A DNA stretch of 64,000 nt from Chrysopilus asiliformis (GCA_964034945.1 OZ035962.1:113895234-113959233); one strand, 5' to 3'; positions 36,441 through 49,966 are shown, numbered from the stretch's first letter. The notes: a model not told the origin generated them from the letters alone. Program-made: numbers and translations.

Positions 36441-38100
36441 GTGAGCCTAGAAAATGAGAATGTTTTCCAAATCAAATCGCTTTTCATTTGCTTGGATTTG
36501 GTGTGGAATTTTCACCAGCTTTTTTCCTTTTCCACAGTTTTGGGGGAAAATGTCTCAGGATTTTTGGTGAATTTTTCTTTTATACAAGATTTTTCATCTT
36601 CCAAAAATTGTCAGAAAGTTGATTGATTCCATTTTCTTCCTGTTCCGGATTGTTCGATAGTCCGATCTAAAAAACACCACATTTTTTGTTACTTGGAACT
36701 ACTAGGAAACAATCTGGGGAAGGAAAATATAAAAAAACAGGTCTTTTGGATGGTGAAATGTATCCCCATTTCTCTGATGCTTTTTGTGGGAACGTTTTTT
36801 TGTAAACTGCAAAAAACTGTATCAAAAGTTCACAAAAATGAACGTAAAATCTGCAATATAAAAAAATTCTTGGAAATAGTTGAAAGAACTTTTTTCGGTG
36901 TGAAAAAAAATCTTCAAAAGTCTTCTTCTACGAAAGCATCGTGGAAAAGTTCAGAAAATTTTATATCGCATCAAAAACGTCGCCAATTTGTAGGAAATAA
37001 AGTTTTTTTTTTATTAAAAAATGGTCGTCTGTTGTAACAATGAGTCTAAATTTGCTTTTTAGGGAAATTTTAATCCTTATTATAAAGGCGTGTGGAGATT
37101 CTGCATTACATATTTTGTAGATTTTCGGTATGGAAGTTAATGTTGCCGTCACAGTCCCCTTCCCCCTCAAAAGTGTGACGTACTTGATGGGCAGTCCATT
37201 AATCCGTGAACAACTAAACTTTGGAACAACGTTCTATCCTGTCGATTGCAAATCGCAAACAGTGAAAAATAACCCGGCATTTCCTAACCGCTATCGAACA
37301 ATCGGCATTAAAAGGATGTAACACCTGTCTTCTAATGAAATTAATCGCACCTTTTCTTACACTTTTCATAACAGGATTCAATTCAGAAAATGATTTTTTT
37401 AGGGTTTGAAACAAGTTCTTCTAGACCTGGTGCTTTTGGTGATTGCGTCACTTAAAATGTATTCGTTTTTTTGCGGCTTGTCAGTTAAGAGTTTGTTTCT
37501 AGTTTTAAAGCTCGTGACTTCCATCAGAAGCAGCTTCCCATAAACTTTTTTGATTCTCGTTTTTCTTCCTAATCTATTGTTTTCAAAACCAAAAACTTGC
37601 AAAAGTTTTCCTCTCCGCGAAAAGTGAAAATACTTAGAATTCGGCTTTTGGAAGTTTTCTTTATTACAAAAACCTCAATTTTACGAATTTTCAATGTATT
37701 CACTTGCGGAAGACAAGTTTTCGGTGGGTTTTTTTTCAAGTGGAAACTAGCCTTTAGATTTTCTTGGTTTTCAACAGCAAAGTGTACGATTTTTGAACAC
37801 TTTTGTTACAGTTTTGTTAATAAATGGATTATTTTTGGTCTATCACGCAATGTTTTTTCTTGAATTTTAGATCTTGAATTTTATGACTCCAGTAAGAGGC
37901 TGCCCACATCAGGCTAATTGAAGACTTTCCGGATCCCCTTCCCCTTGTTCCAATTTCACAAACGTTTCCTGTAACCATTTCCAATTTTCTGCATTCCAAA
38001 AGATAATTCGGCTTCACAAAATTAGTTTCTTGTAACTCTAATATTTTTAATGTGTTTGAATTGAAGCTCGTTAATTTTTTTCATTTTTTTCAATACGAAA

Positions 38101-38212
38101 GGCGTGTTTCTTTTAATGTTCTGGGATTATGCAGAGCAACCACTGCGCCGGTAGAACGGTCTGTATGGACAACGTTGCTCCGCATAGCCCCAGAACATTA
38201 AAAAAACACACC
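38101..38212. repeat. Short imperfect palindromic element, 112 bp
   Basis: Arms 38101-38140 and 38174-38212 are inverted copies with a few mismatches (GGCGTGTTTCTTTTAATGTT against GGTGTGTTTTTTTAATGTTC). They continue through TTCTGGG..TATGC.GAGCAAC and surround a 33-bp loop. It looks like a miniature foldback element. No target duplication is clear. Confidence 0.65.
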
Positions 38213-38762
38213 AGAAGTTTTCATATTTTTCAGAATCTCTGAGCTCATATATAGTGAAATAAAAACTTAACATTTCTCACGATTTTCATAGCAAAAAAAC
38301 TCGCAGAAACTTCTTTCTTTGTGAAGAAATCGAGTTCTTGGAATGCAACTCCCTTGTAAGAAAGGTCCAAAGAATTAAAAAAATTGTTCGGAATTTTCGC
38401 ATCGTGTTTTTGAAAATTTTAGGAAAAACCTTCTGCTACAGTGGAAATTATCACCTAAAAATTATTAGGAAAATTGAAAGCTAAACGTGGCACTTTTCCT
38501 CTTTTGATGATTTTATTTTGTCTTTTATCCTAATTTCTCTTATTTGACCATAAATCCTCTAAATTTCGTTGTCAACTTTTGCGGAGCAAGGAAGATTCCA
38601 GTTACGAATACAATTTTTAGCAAAAAAAAAACTTCCCAGTTCCCAATAAACTTTTACAAAAAATCTCCAAAGAATTGTACTCACACGACTCCATCTCTGG
38701 TCAACAAATTTGCGAACTCAAACTCTTTTCAGCAATGATTTTTTTTTTTTCTAACACATTTT

Positions 38763-39344
38763 CAAAACATAACAAAAGCTATAATTGCCTATCTGGCAAT
38801 CATTGGAGACCCGTATGGTGATATTCGTATCAAAATTGGAACAGTTGTACCAAAATTCCACTTTGAAGTCAAACTTTCCAATAAGATTTTTTAAAATTTA
38901 TTCCAATTGGATTTTGATGTATGGGAGTTTTATGTAGAATCATATCCTAAATAACTTTTGTTCTTGCACTTTTTTGATAAGATGCACCGTTTTTGAGGTA
39001 TTCGCAAAAAACGTTTTCGATCGTATGGGGGGTACCCCCCCTAATGGTCCGTTTTTGCCCATTAATGAACTTAGCCTCGCATTTTACGAAAAACGGATCT
39101 GTGCAAAATTTCAAGTCTCTAGCTCAATCCGTGCGCCCGCAATCCGCGCCACAGACAGACGGACGGACGGACGGACGGACGGACAGACGGACGGACAGAC
39201 GGACGGACATGCAAAATTCAATTTTTTTTATCATTCTAAACACACTGGTGTAATTCATTTTTTTGTGTGATGACGGGATCTTGGCGTTACAAACGGTAAG
39301 GCAAAGTTAATATACCCTTTGGTTTCACCATACGGGTATAAAAA
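38763..39344 (+). mobile_element. Repeat family B, copy 2
   Basis: Same ends and body as 30415-30960 and the same orientation. The GACG/GACA tract (about 39150-39210) is longer, and there is a small duplication near 38820-38850. The inverted core ACCCGTATGGTGA / TCACCATACGGGT is retained. Confidence 0.75.
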
Positions 39345-41098
39345 GTGGGTGGATGTGTACGACTAACAGACAGAAGGAATTCCAAATGAAATTGGCGGTT
39401 CAAATTTCTTTTTCGGTTTATTTTTGCTACCAGCCTTGCTTCCATCGAAAGCAAACGAAGTCAGAGAGTCAGACACCCCCATTCCAACAAGGGTCCCTTA
39501 GGATTAATACTCCTCAATGTTTCGTGTCCTCCCTGTTAGCTCCAACAAAAACAACAAAAAAAAACTACGACAACAACGACGACGGGAATGATGATGACTA
39601 TTTTCTTGTTCGAAGTTATTCTTCCGTCGTCGTTACCAAAAATTTGTACGTTCAAATTACTGTGCGCTTTCTTATCTGTTTTTTTTTCTCGATTTTTTTT
39701 CCAGGAATGATAATAAAAAAAACAGAATAAAAACGTACTACTAGCGATATATGGCAGAGAGGGGCCAAAACCAAACACTTTAAGTGTTTGAAGTTCCACC
39801 CACTTTCACGATTTTGGGGTGCTTTCGTGGTTCGTTTGTTCGTTCGTTCGTTGAATCCAGGCCGATGTGAACCAAAGTTTCATGCAGTGTTGTCAAATTT
39901 GTTGTGCTTCCCGTGTGAAAGTTTCCCGGTTTCCCTGATTTTATGCTTCCCTCATGCCTATGACAGCCACACCACAGGAAGACTTTACAATGGGGATGCA
40001 AAAGAGGGAGCTTTTCTGGGGGACAAGGAAAAACGGTCATCGACTCGGGAGTCGATTGTTGACTTCGGGAATGCGATATCAGGCGAATTTATTCGGTCGG
40101 ATACCAAAAGCCTTTCGTAATGCTTCCCTTTTTGTTTTGTAAACAGACGCACAGGGAAATGTTTAGGGGTTCAAGAGGGATACACAGTAGCAGTGAACTG
40201 CTGAAATTTCTTGGGTAGAAACGATATTCGGGGATATGGAGATTCCAGAGGACATTGTTGCCATTTTCTTAAAAAATTGTCCAACTCCCAAAATTGCCCA
40301 ACGCAATTGGAACAAAATGTTTCTTCCAAATATCTAAGGATGGCATAATTTTTTATTTCTTCAAAATTCGAAATTATATACTTTTGCTACCATTCTTCAG
40401 AAATAGAATGCAACTCCAAATGATTCCTGGTAAGAGTATGTTTTACACTGAAAAAAATGTAAAAAAAAAATTAGAGAAAAGTTTAAAGTTTTGGTGGTCT
40501 ACGAAAGGTTATAAGGTAACCTTGAAAGGTTATTAGGTACTGCTTGATTGTAACGTAACAATTTTTGAAATCAATAGAATTTAGCAAACAAAATGAAATC
40601 AATTGGAGTTTTGTACGTGAATTTTTCATAGCACATGAAATTTTCAAACTAATAAGCGTATTGTCTTAAAATATGGGACGCTTTTTAGTAGTGAAAATGT
40701 TTATGTGTCGGACTTTTCAACAAAATGCTACGCTTTCGTCGTTTTGACGAGCCATTTCCACCCTCCTCGTCCTCCACTCTCGAGATTGACTTTTCAGAAG
40801 TGCAAAACTGGCAGGAAAATAATGCGTGGAGTAGCTTTCAGTGAGCGAAACATTTCCTTGGAAGATGAGGTTTCAAATGGTGAAAATCAGATTCGAATCC
40901 TTGAAGCCTTTCAAAAGATGTCAACCGAATTGTAATGGGCGAACAATTTACCTCGGGTTTTTCTCTTCAATGGTCAAATTCCAAATGCCTGACGCAGTTC
41001 AAGAGATACCAGGAGAGGGGATAATAAGGAAGGGAATACATTGAACCTAACGACAAAGTTTCAATTAAATCGGTTCAAAAGTTTTTGAGAAATTTTGT

Positions 41099-41177
41099 CA
41101 CAAAAGCATCGATTTTCCTTTAAATCTGATCATAATGCACAAAAGCATCGATTTTCCTTTAAATCTGATCATAATGC
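41099..41177. repeat. Two tandem 40-bp units
   Basis: The unit beginning CACAAAAGCATCGATTTTCC and ending GATCATAATG occurs twice in direct succession, essentially without change. This is a recent local duplication. Confidence 0.85.
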
Positions 41178-42910
41178 TGAATAGAGGGTTAACCGGATGC
41201 ATTAACGCAACAAATTGTATTATTTTTATCCACATACAAGGCAATTTCGACCTAAATGGGCCTATAAATGGCTTTTTTTTGGTGTTTATGTTTTGATTAT
41301 GACATGTAATAAAGTCTAAATTCCCGTGCAGCAATGGCGCATTTAAGTACTGTAGTAATATAATTTAAAACATGCTTTTGAAAGCTTTGCTTGTCTGATT
41401 TTGGGATGCGGCTTAACAAAAAGTCCCTTGTATGTGAACCTCAATTTTTCTAATGTTTTTTTGTTGAAATTTTACGACCAAAAACCTCCATTTTTCTTGT
41501 AAAACTACATTTTTCTTAAGTTTTTTTTTTAATTTTACGACCAAAAACCTTTTTAGACTTAGAATTTTCTACATAAAAAATTTGATGCTGATGGAGACCT
41601 CCACCGTGACTAAAATTAATAATCATTAAATATTCTGCAACGTTTTTTTAAAATGACAACTCCCTCATTATTTAAATCGGTACATATAAAAAAAAATTAA
41701 AATTACCAGAACAGAAACTCCATGAGAGGCTTTTAAATAAAATTAATTCCTGTAGGACTTACTTGATTTAATTACCTCAATGTAAAATTTCTATCAATTT
41801 GAATACGATTGGAAAATAAAATTTGTATTTTGATTACATGTAGCCACTTATAAAAGCAATATTTAAAAAAAATACAACCTTTTGAATTTATTTGCAATCA
41901 GAAAATATAGCACTTCCCATACTTGATACAAAGAATTAGCAAAGTTGAATAGCAATGTTTTTTTTTTTTTGTTATTGTTGACATTTCCACCCTCACAATG
42001 AAATTTCTCTTCCTTGTTAGACATCTTTATGCAGCGAGTTGTTCATTTAAAGCATTATGAGAAATATTCTAAACATAGCTCAGCTTTTAGTCTGATTGGA
42101 GAAAAAAAAGTGAAATTCCATAGAATTCTCACAGGTTACGCAATATTTTGAGCAAAGCGAATGACTGTACAGCGTAATCGAAAGCACGTGATTGACACAC
42201 ATATTTGATAAAAATTGATGTAACTGATATTACGAGTCGATTATGTTGGCTATGACGTTAAATATTAGGTGAGAATATTATCATCATCAATTTTTTTGAA
42301 TATGAATCACTTATGAATGACACATTTTATTTTCTACAGGTAAATAGATTGATTTTGTGGACCAAAAAAAATACTTCACACATTTAGCGAGGAAGGGGTA
42401 TTATTTCCGGTAGTGTGACGACGGTTGTATAAAATTCCATAAAAAATTCTGTAATAGTTTGACAACTCAGCAAACGTTGGCTTACGAAAATGTCGAAAAT
42501 CCAACATTCCGAAACTTTTTCTAAAGTGAAAGAACAAAAATCGAAACATTTGTTTCGACTTGTGTGCGACAAGCCTGATAAATGTCTGAAAATTTGATTT
42601 GTCTGATATTTTTCGGAAAACATAGGAAAAAAAATCCATAAAGGATGAATTATAGTGGCTGGCAGCAATAGCGACTGCAACTGTAATTCAGCAAAATCAA
42701 GAATTCTACCCAGTGAAATGCAGTGGATTTCGGTTAAGCGCACTATGGCTTAAAAGAACATCCCGCTTAAAAGCACAATTTCTTGTGGTAATCTTTAGGT
42801 GCTTCGGAATAAAAAAAAAACACCGCTTGAAAGGACAACCCACTTAAGAGCACACAAATTTTGCTGACATTTTGCAATGAAAATATTTCTGACAGTATTT
42901 TTAAATTATA

Positions 42911-43828
42911 AAGGGTGTTTTTATTAGACGTGTGGTTTTCAAGAAGAAATAAAACGCATATAATTTAATGTTATGGCCAAGAGTTTAGCTTTATTATAAA
43001 GATAAGAGTTTGCCATTATGTTTTAAAAATGATTTCGGGCAAGTGGCCGCCGCGGCTGGCTCGAATAAATTCCAGCCGAGAGGCCCAATTTTCGACCACT
43101 TTTTGCAGCAATTGGGGCCGTATGTCAGCAATAACGCGCCGAATATTCTCTTCCAAGGCGTCAATCGTCTCAGGCTTATCTGCGTAGACAAGCGACTTCA
43201 CATAACCCCACAAAAAATAGTCCAGCGGTGTTAAATCGCACGATCTTGGAGGCCACGCCACTGGCCCACGACGCGAGATAATGCGCGCACCAAAAGTTTC
43301 CTTCAATAAATTGATTGTTTCGTTGGCTGTATGGCATGTAGCGCCGTCTTGTTGGAACCAAAGGTCGTCCACATCAACATCCTCCAATTCAGGCACGAAA
43401 AAGTCATTCATCATGGCTCTATAGCGTTCCCCATTGACTGTAACATTATGGCCGACTTCATTTTTGAAGAAATATGGACCAATGATTCCCTCTGCCCATA
43501 GAACACACCAAACAGTGACTTTTTGAGGATGTAACGGCGTCTGAAGAATGGCTTGTGGATTACCATCCCTCCAAACGCGACAATTTTGCTTATTGACGTA
43601 CCCATTCAACCAAAAGTGAGCTTCATCGCTGAACAAAATTTTCTTGTGAAAATCGGGATCGGTGGCCATCTCGTTTTGGGCCCATTCACCGAACGTGCGA
43701 CGCGCTTGATGGTCGTTTGACGAAATGGCAAACCAAACTGAGCATAAATCAAGTGACAACTGTCAAAAAGACCAACTCCGAAAGAAGTAGTGCCAGATTG
43801 AAAACCACACGTCTAAAAAACACCCTTT
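42911..43828 (-). mobile_element. Internally deleted mariner (DD41D, rosa-type), copy 1
   Basis: The element is 918 bp, flanked by TA (42909-42910 and 43829-43830). Its terminal inverted repeats begin AAGGGTGTTTTT and share AGACGTGTGGTTTTCAA. The minus-strand frame 43016-43759 encodes the C-terminal two-thirds of a mariner transposase. Its catalytic Asp residues lie in FSDEAHFW, WFQQDGA and PLDYFLWG. The second and third are 41 residues apart, which defines the DD41D (rosa) group. The N-terminal DNA-binding domain and the native start codon are missing. The leader sequence runs directly into the middle of the coding region (GCCATTTCGTCA joined to AACGACCATC), so no functional transposase is expected. 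Confidence 0.9.
43016..43759 (-). pseudogene. Mariner transposase remnant, copy 1
   Basis: The frame is open with all three catalytic Asp residues, but the N-terminal helix-turn-helix region and the native ATG have been removed by the internal deletion. The frame start here is a non-ATG codon. The first in-frame Met lies about 30 codons inside (MATDPDFHKK). The C-terminus (RASRGGHLPEIIFKT) is intact. It cannot bind the termini by itself but could act as a partial or dominant-negative product if translated (inference). Confidence 0.85.
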
Positions 43829-46800
43829 AGTAGAGATCATTATCTTTAAACTAAGTTTAAAACTACCCTTCTGCGAGGAAAATAGAAATTTCTGTGAATT
43901 TTTGAATGATAAATCCTCGAAAACTTTAAGGATCAATCACTAAAAAAATTGACGACGTAGACATTATGCAGTGTTCGACAATGTTTTTCAGCTTAAAATT
44001 ATCTTTTAGAATCCAAACAGATATGTTCTACCGTGTAATTTTTGCTCTAAATGTTCTACCGTGTAATTTTTGGGAATTCGTTGGCGAAAACTGAATAGAA
44101 ATGGTTTCTAGAGAAATAAAATAAATATTTCCATATATGACTTAAAGGCCGAAATGCTTCAAGAAAAATATGAAAAATCCTAGAGGTCGAGATAACTAAA
44201 TAGTAGAAAACTGAAAACTTTAAAAGTTTTGTCAAAATCTAATCGACAAAAACTACGAATTCCTTAATTTTGCCAAAGCTGAAATTGTACTGAGAATACA
44301 TTCCCGACGGATAGCATATTTCCGAACTTTATACAGCGACGTACCTGCTGCGAAACAGAAATCCTCGAGACGTACAGGGAGTCGAAGAGAGTTCCAATAA
44401 AAAGTCGGGAGTTGGTTGAATCTTGGTTGAGATGCGCCTGCTGGAGTCGGCGCAGCATGGAACCGAAATTCTTCGTTTTCTTTTCTTATTCCATTCATAT
44501 CTAATTTTATGTTTTATGCTTTTTTCTTTTCGGTTCTTCGTCGTGCTCTCGACATCCCGAAAAACCTGAATTTACCTCTTTGTCCCGCATTCTTTTTTAA
44601 CATTTTTCCTATCCCATTTGAGCCGTTCGTTTTCTAATCGGCTGTTCGAATGCCTCTTGTCTCCATCCCCGTAGTAAATACTGGAATCACTGGATTTTGT
44701 GGATTAGGCCGCTGCCCTTTTGCCCTTCCATCTTCACTTTTCACTGCGCGCCAGTGGTATTTTATTTTTTTTTAATCACATATAGTACGAAAACGTCAGT
44801 AGGGGAAAAAACGACTAACCGAATGGAAAAATTTCAACGGTCGATCTTTTTTTTTTTGTTTTTGTTATAAATTTGAGGTTTTCCACTTTGCAGCGATATT
44901 GAAGTGCTGATTTTTCGTTTCTAGAAATTCTAGATTTCTAACCGCAGAGTCAAGTGACGTCCGAGGCGTGATGATTCTTGAAAACTGAATTTATTAGAAG
45001 AGTAAAGTGAATTTTCCACTGAACATCGTTTGCTAGTAGATTTTCCATTGAATTACAAAATTTACGCCAAAGCATAGTGAAATCTCATCGTACGGTGTAC
45101 GTTACAATATTATTTTTCCCGGTGATTAAGTTTCAAGTTCTCGTGTGAAAATTACTCACGTTATCAAATACTGATAAGGCCGGGGTGGCAAAATAATAAA
45201 AGCAAAACATTGAATTATTTTTGCTCTTTGTTGCCATTCGATATTAAAAATAGATTTCAATGTATGCGAATGTAAATTTTTATATATTCATTGATATATG
45301 ATTACGTTATTACCTCAGAATTCAAATCGGCTGATATTCGTATCTAGATTTTTACTCCCATCTACATATATCTGTGTGGATTCTTCTTTGCGTGCTTCGT
45401 TTCACAGTTTCTGAATCTCAATCTGAAATCCAACACAAACTTCAAGGCGAATTCCGTGTTTGTTCATGAGTTTGTGTACATTTCATGCTATATTCACTTT
45501 ATAAATTCACAATTGTGTGTGGTTCCGCGTTTGGAGGTGTTGGTACGTTTTAACACAAAGTTTGTCGTTTGACAACAAGTTTAAGAGATAATTGAATTGC
45601 TACATAAAGATCTTCGATAAGAGATTTAATGATTGATATGAGAATGAATTTTTATAAATATAAAATATCGATTTTCTTATTGAATGAAAGCATATTGTTT
45701 ATGTTTGTCGGGTTTGTGTTCAAAGATCTATCAATCAGGAGTTACAGTGTGTTGTTAAGCGGGTAAATATGGCTGCATTTTGCGATATCCGTGAAATTTT
45801 TTAAATTGACAAATGCTTTGTATTCCATTTCAGAGCCGTGCTCGGCCAAAACCTATATTTGACACTCCATCCCTTAAAAAAATTGTTGAAATTCCAATTG
45901 CGCCGAGGGTAAAATAAAAAAAATGTTTTATAGGCAGAAACTATTTAAAAAAATGCGCCGTGCGCGAAAATTTTTGGATGCATTGAAAAATATGTAAAAA
46001 ACTCGTTTTCATTTTTTTTTCACACCATTGTTTTATACGATATCTTATATTAGAAAGAAAACAATTAAAGAATTACAAAAAAATGCGCCGTATGTAGTAA
46101 TTTTAGATATTTCGCATACCTATGATATCTAGGTATTTGGCAGAAATGATCTAGGTGAGTACAATTACTCTAAAGTACTCATTTGGCACATCTCTACTTT
46201 GTTAGTTTTATATTTGATTTTTAAATGTCGCCTAAAGACGTCAACGTCAAAATTGAGGTGTCATCGGCAGGCGTTGGCGTTGGCGTTGGCGTTTTTTTTA
46301 TTAAACCAAAAAGTTCCGCAATGGTAAATCTTAAGTTACAAAACCTATAACAAGAGGCGCTATTACCTGAGGAATAATATAAGTAATAATACTCACCACA
46401 GTGGCATTACTATCTGTCAACGTCCACATATGACAGAACATGACGTCCATTGTGTCAAACCGACGATATCAGTTGATGGCAACATGACGCCGGTCGTTGA
46501 TGAGCGCCGTTGACGCTCAAATTCTGTTTAGCTCTTAAAGCGTCACCTTACAAAAATATCACTCTAGTTTGGGGCATTTCTGCTAGAACGCACCCTAAAT
46601 GTTTAGTCGATTTGCTTATTTAAGTAAATGAGATTAAGGCATAGATCTCAAAGTTACATCCAGCTAGTGGCGATTTTGCCATTAAGCTTGTCTTACCAAA
46701 ATTAGCAGTGATAGATAGGTACTGCTTAGTGCTTATGACACCACCTGTTTAAACTCTACCATCATTACTTCGACTGTGGTTGGTTTGCAACAAGAACCGT

Positions 46801-47681
46801 ACAAGTGTGTCAATTTATCCATGTTTCGCCATCCATGTAAATGGTAAGTGCAGCCAGCAGGTAAGCAAAACTGTTTTGAAACATTAATTTCGTCTAGCCA
46901 CATCCTAACCCATAGAGAAATTTTTTGTGACACTAGCTGCAAGACTCGGGGATTTCTTTGGAAACGGATACCGTCCACAACCAGAGAGAAATCTCGTGTC
47001 CGCTAAGGGGAGCTTTCACTGTAATTGCAATCTGGGCAAATAATATGTTTTTAGCCAAATAATATTGCTCGTAAGCGTTAAACTTCGTAATTCCCAAAAA
47101 AACTGTTATCGCATAACAAAATCGTAAGTATTTTGCCGTAAGGCCGTAACCATAACCTTGTCTGATGTTTATCGGACGTCATCTAAACCGCTACAAATCA
47201 CATGTTACCCCTTCACATTAGCCACCCCGCTTTTGTGTCACCACAACTACTTTTACACCTGCTGTCGACGCCAAATTGATTGAATTCGCCGTCGCGTGAA
47301 CTCATTATTCGCTAATATCAGCGAGAATCAACCGATAAAGCCTGACCGCGCATCTCAATTGAAGCGACTTCGGACCCCCACTGCTGTCCCACCGGTTTAG
47401 ATCAATTTTTTCGCCAATGCCATTGCCAAAAATACACAAAAACAAAAGCAGCCGACATCACGTACACGTTCATATTTAGCGTGATGAAGTAACTTTTGAA
47501 ATGTAAATAAATATAGATAATAAATGAATATAAACGAAAGCGCTTAGGAAAATAAATAATAAATTCAGTTTGGAGTAGAAAAAAAAATATTAGAATATAT
47601 AAATATTGTGACGAGATTGTGAAATGCAGGGATTGAGAACAAAGAATTTTTGGGAAATTGCTGAAATTTGTAAATGAAATA

Positions 47682-47783
47682 CAGTGAAATCTGTATAAAC
47701 CGAATTTGCACGAGACCAGAAAACCTGGTCGCCTTAAACAGATTTTCGGCTTATCCGGAGTCCGGCTTAGACAGATTTCACTG
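47682..47783. mobile_element. Pogo/Tigger-like MITE, 102 bp
   Basis: It starts CAGTGAAATCTGT and ends ACAGATTTCACTG, a perfect 13-bp inverted repeat, flanked by TA on both sides (47680-47681 and 47784-47785). CAGTG ends with a TA duplication and a CGGCTTA-type interior fit pogo-type elements. It is too short to encode anything. Confidence 0.8.
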
Positions 47784-49057
47784 TAACTAAACTTGCCTTA
47801 CCGAGTGAAATGGTTGTTACTCAAGATGTCATCGATTCACATTGTTACCACGTTCTATGCAGAAAAAACCTTACAATTGCCATCCAAACACTAATGGTTC
47901 GCAATCTATGTAGAACCAGTATGTGGAGCAGCAGAGAAGGAATTTGTAGATTTAGGTTGCCGCGCAAGACGGATAAGAAATTTGGCATCTTATCCCATTT
48001 TACTCTATTCTCTTAGTCTATTGAATGTTTGCGAAAATCCCATTTGCTGCATATTCAGCCGAAAACTACTATATATTTATTGCCATCATCTGGCAGCAAT
48101 GTCCATTCTGTTTCTCATTCCTACCCTCTTTTTCCATCGTTTGCCTTATCGGCCCTCACTTTTAACCTTTGCGCGACGTTGATATTGAATTACACGACCG
48201 ATGTGCAATTTTTTTTTTGTTTTGTTCACGAAAAACCTCAGAAAAACCGATGGGAAATAAACTGGCAGTTCAAATGACGGCAGTAGCGAAAAAGATGGAG
48301 AAAGAATGAAAAACTCATTGCATAATTAAATAAAAATTCGCTCAGTTGTTAACGTACCCTCTTCCCGTACCCAACGAAAGTGAAATGTTCTGCTTCAGCT
48401 TCTGATTATGTTGTTGATTTTTTTATGGTTTTCGGTGTTTTCTTTTGTTTCCCTTTAATTATCGTTTTTTTCCTTTGCATTTCGCTCTTAATTGATTTGA
48501 CGTTTGGAAGACAATGTGATGATAGTGAAAATCTATTACAAATTCTTAAATCGGCTTTTGTCGAGTTGTATACCATGTGTTATATCTCATTACATAGTAT
48601 TGGGAACGTTCAGTATCGAATTTTTAAGATAACTATTCTGTTATAATAGTTAAAATAGTATTTTATAATAAGGATTACGAACATAATAAGGATTTTCCGC
48701 AACGAAATGTTCTTAACCCATGTCTGGCAAAAAAAAATTAGCAAAAATAAATGCACCGCAGGTAAACTATTTTAATGAAGAACGCGCGCCAAAGTTGGAT
48801 TTTTTCGAATAAATGTGTCGGAGGTGTTTTGTGTTTCTATACATCTTGGTTTCATGAAGAAAACTTTTTAATTGGCCCGAAATTGCCTCTATACGTTTAA
48901 AAAAACCGAACACAATCAAAACCCCTCCCCGGACGCCTTTAAAAGTGGGCTGGTGTCCGCGGAAAAGAGGACGGATGGCAACTCAACCTGTACCAGCAAA
49001 TTATAGGACTTTTTAATTCCAAATTTTTGATTGAAATTGAATCCGAATCTCGATGTA

Positions 49058-49966
49058 AAGGGTGTTTTTTTAGACGTGTGGTTTTCAATCTGGCACTACT
49101 TTTTTCGGAGTTGGTCTTTTTGACAGTTGTCACTTGATTTATGCTCAGTTTGGTTTGCCATTTCGTCAAACGACCATCAAGCGCGTCGCACGTTCGGTGA
49201 ATGGGCCCAAAACGAGATGTCCACCGATCCCGATTTTCACAAGAAAATTTTGTTCAGCGATGAAGCTCACTTTTGGTTGAATGGGTACGTCAATAAGCAA
49301 AATTGTCGCATTTGGAGGGTTGGTAATCCACAAGCCATTCTTCAGACGCCGTTACATCCTCAAAAAGTCACTGTTTGGTGTGCTCTATGGGCAGAGGGAA
49401 TCATTGGTCCATATTTCTTCAAAAATGAAGTCGGCCATAATGTTACAATCAATGGGAAACGCTATAGAGCCATGATTAATGACTTTTTCGTGCCTGAATT
49501 GGAGGATGTTGATGTGGACGACCTTTGGTTCCAACAAGACGGCGCTAGATGCCATACAGCCAACGAAACAGTCAATTTTTTGAAGGAAACTTTTGGTGAG
49601 CGCATTATCTCGCGTCGTGGGCCTGTGGCGTGGCCTCCAAAATTGTGCGATTTAACACCGCTGGACTATTTTTTGTGGGGTTATGTGAAGTCGCTTGTCT
49701 ACGCAGATAAGCCCGAGACGATTGACGCCTTGGAAGAGAATATTCGGCGCGTTATTGCTGACATACGGCCCCAATTGCTGCAAAAAGTGGTCGAAAATTG
49801 GGCCTCTCGGCTGGAATTTATTCGAGCCAGCCGCGGCGGCCACTTGTCCGAAATCATTTTTAAAACATAATGGCAAACCCTTTTAATAAAGCTAAACTCT
49901 TGGCCATAACATTAAATTATATGCGTTTTATTTCTTCTTGAAAACCACACGTCTAAAAAAACACCC
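49058..49966 (+). mobile_element. Internally deleted mariner (DD41D, rosa-type), copy 2
   Basis: About 909 bp in opposite orientation to copy 1. It is almost identical in sequence and has exactly the same internal deletion junction. The left end is TA|AAGGGTGTTTTTTTAG. The right end is shortened by two bases (CACCC|TA). The transposase remnant at 49127-49870 is open on the plus strand with the three catalytic Asp residues. Confidence 0.9.
49127..49870 (+). pseudogene. Mariner transposase remnant, copy 2
   Basis: It matches copy 1 except for a few substitutions (for example MSTDP for MATDP, and GARCHT for GATCHT after the second catalytic Asp). The native start and DNA-binding domain are absent through the shared deletion. 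The reading frame is otherwise unbroken, indicating a young insertion. Confidence 0.85.

Noticed and set aside
39788..40142. Two overlapping open frames of 110 and 62 codons
   Set aside because: There is no recognisable domain, no splice context and no supporting codon pattern in a repeat-rich spacer.
46733..46990. Minus-strand frame with several Cys, ending SCCKPTTVEVMMVEFKQVVS, faintly like a cystine-knot ligand tail
   Set aside because: There is no ATG-led start in good context, no upstream exon, no complete Cys pattern and no related exon nearby. I regard it as chance.
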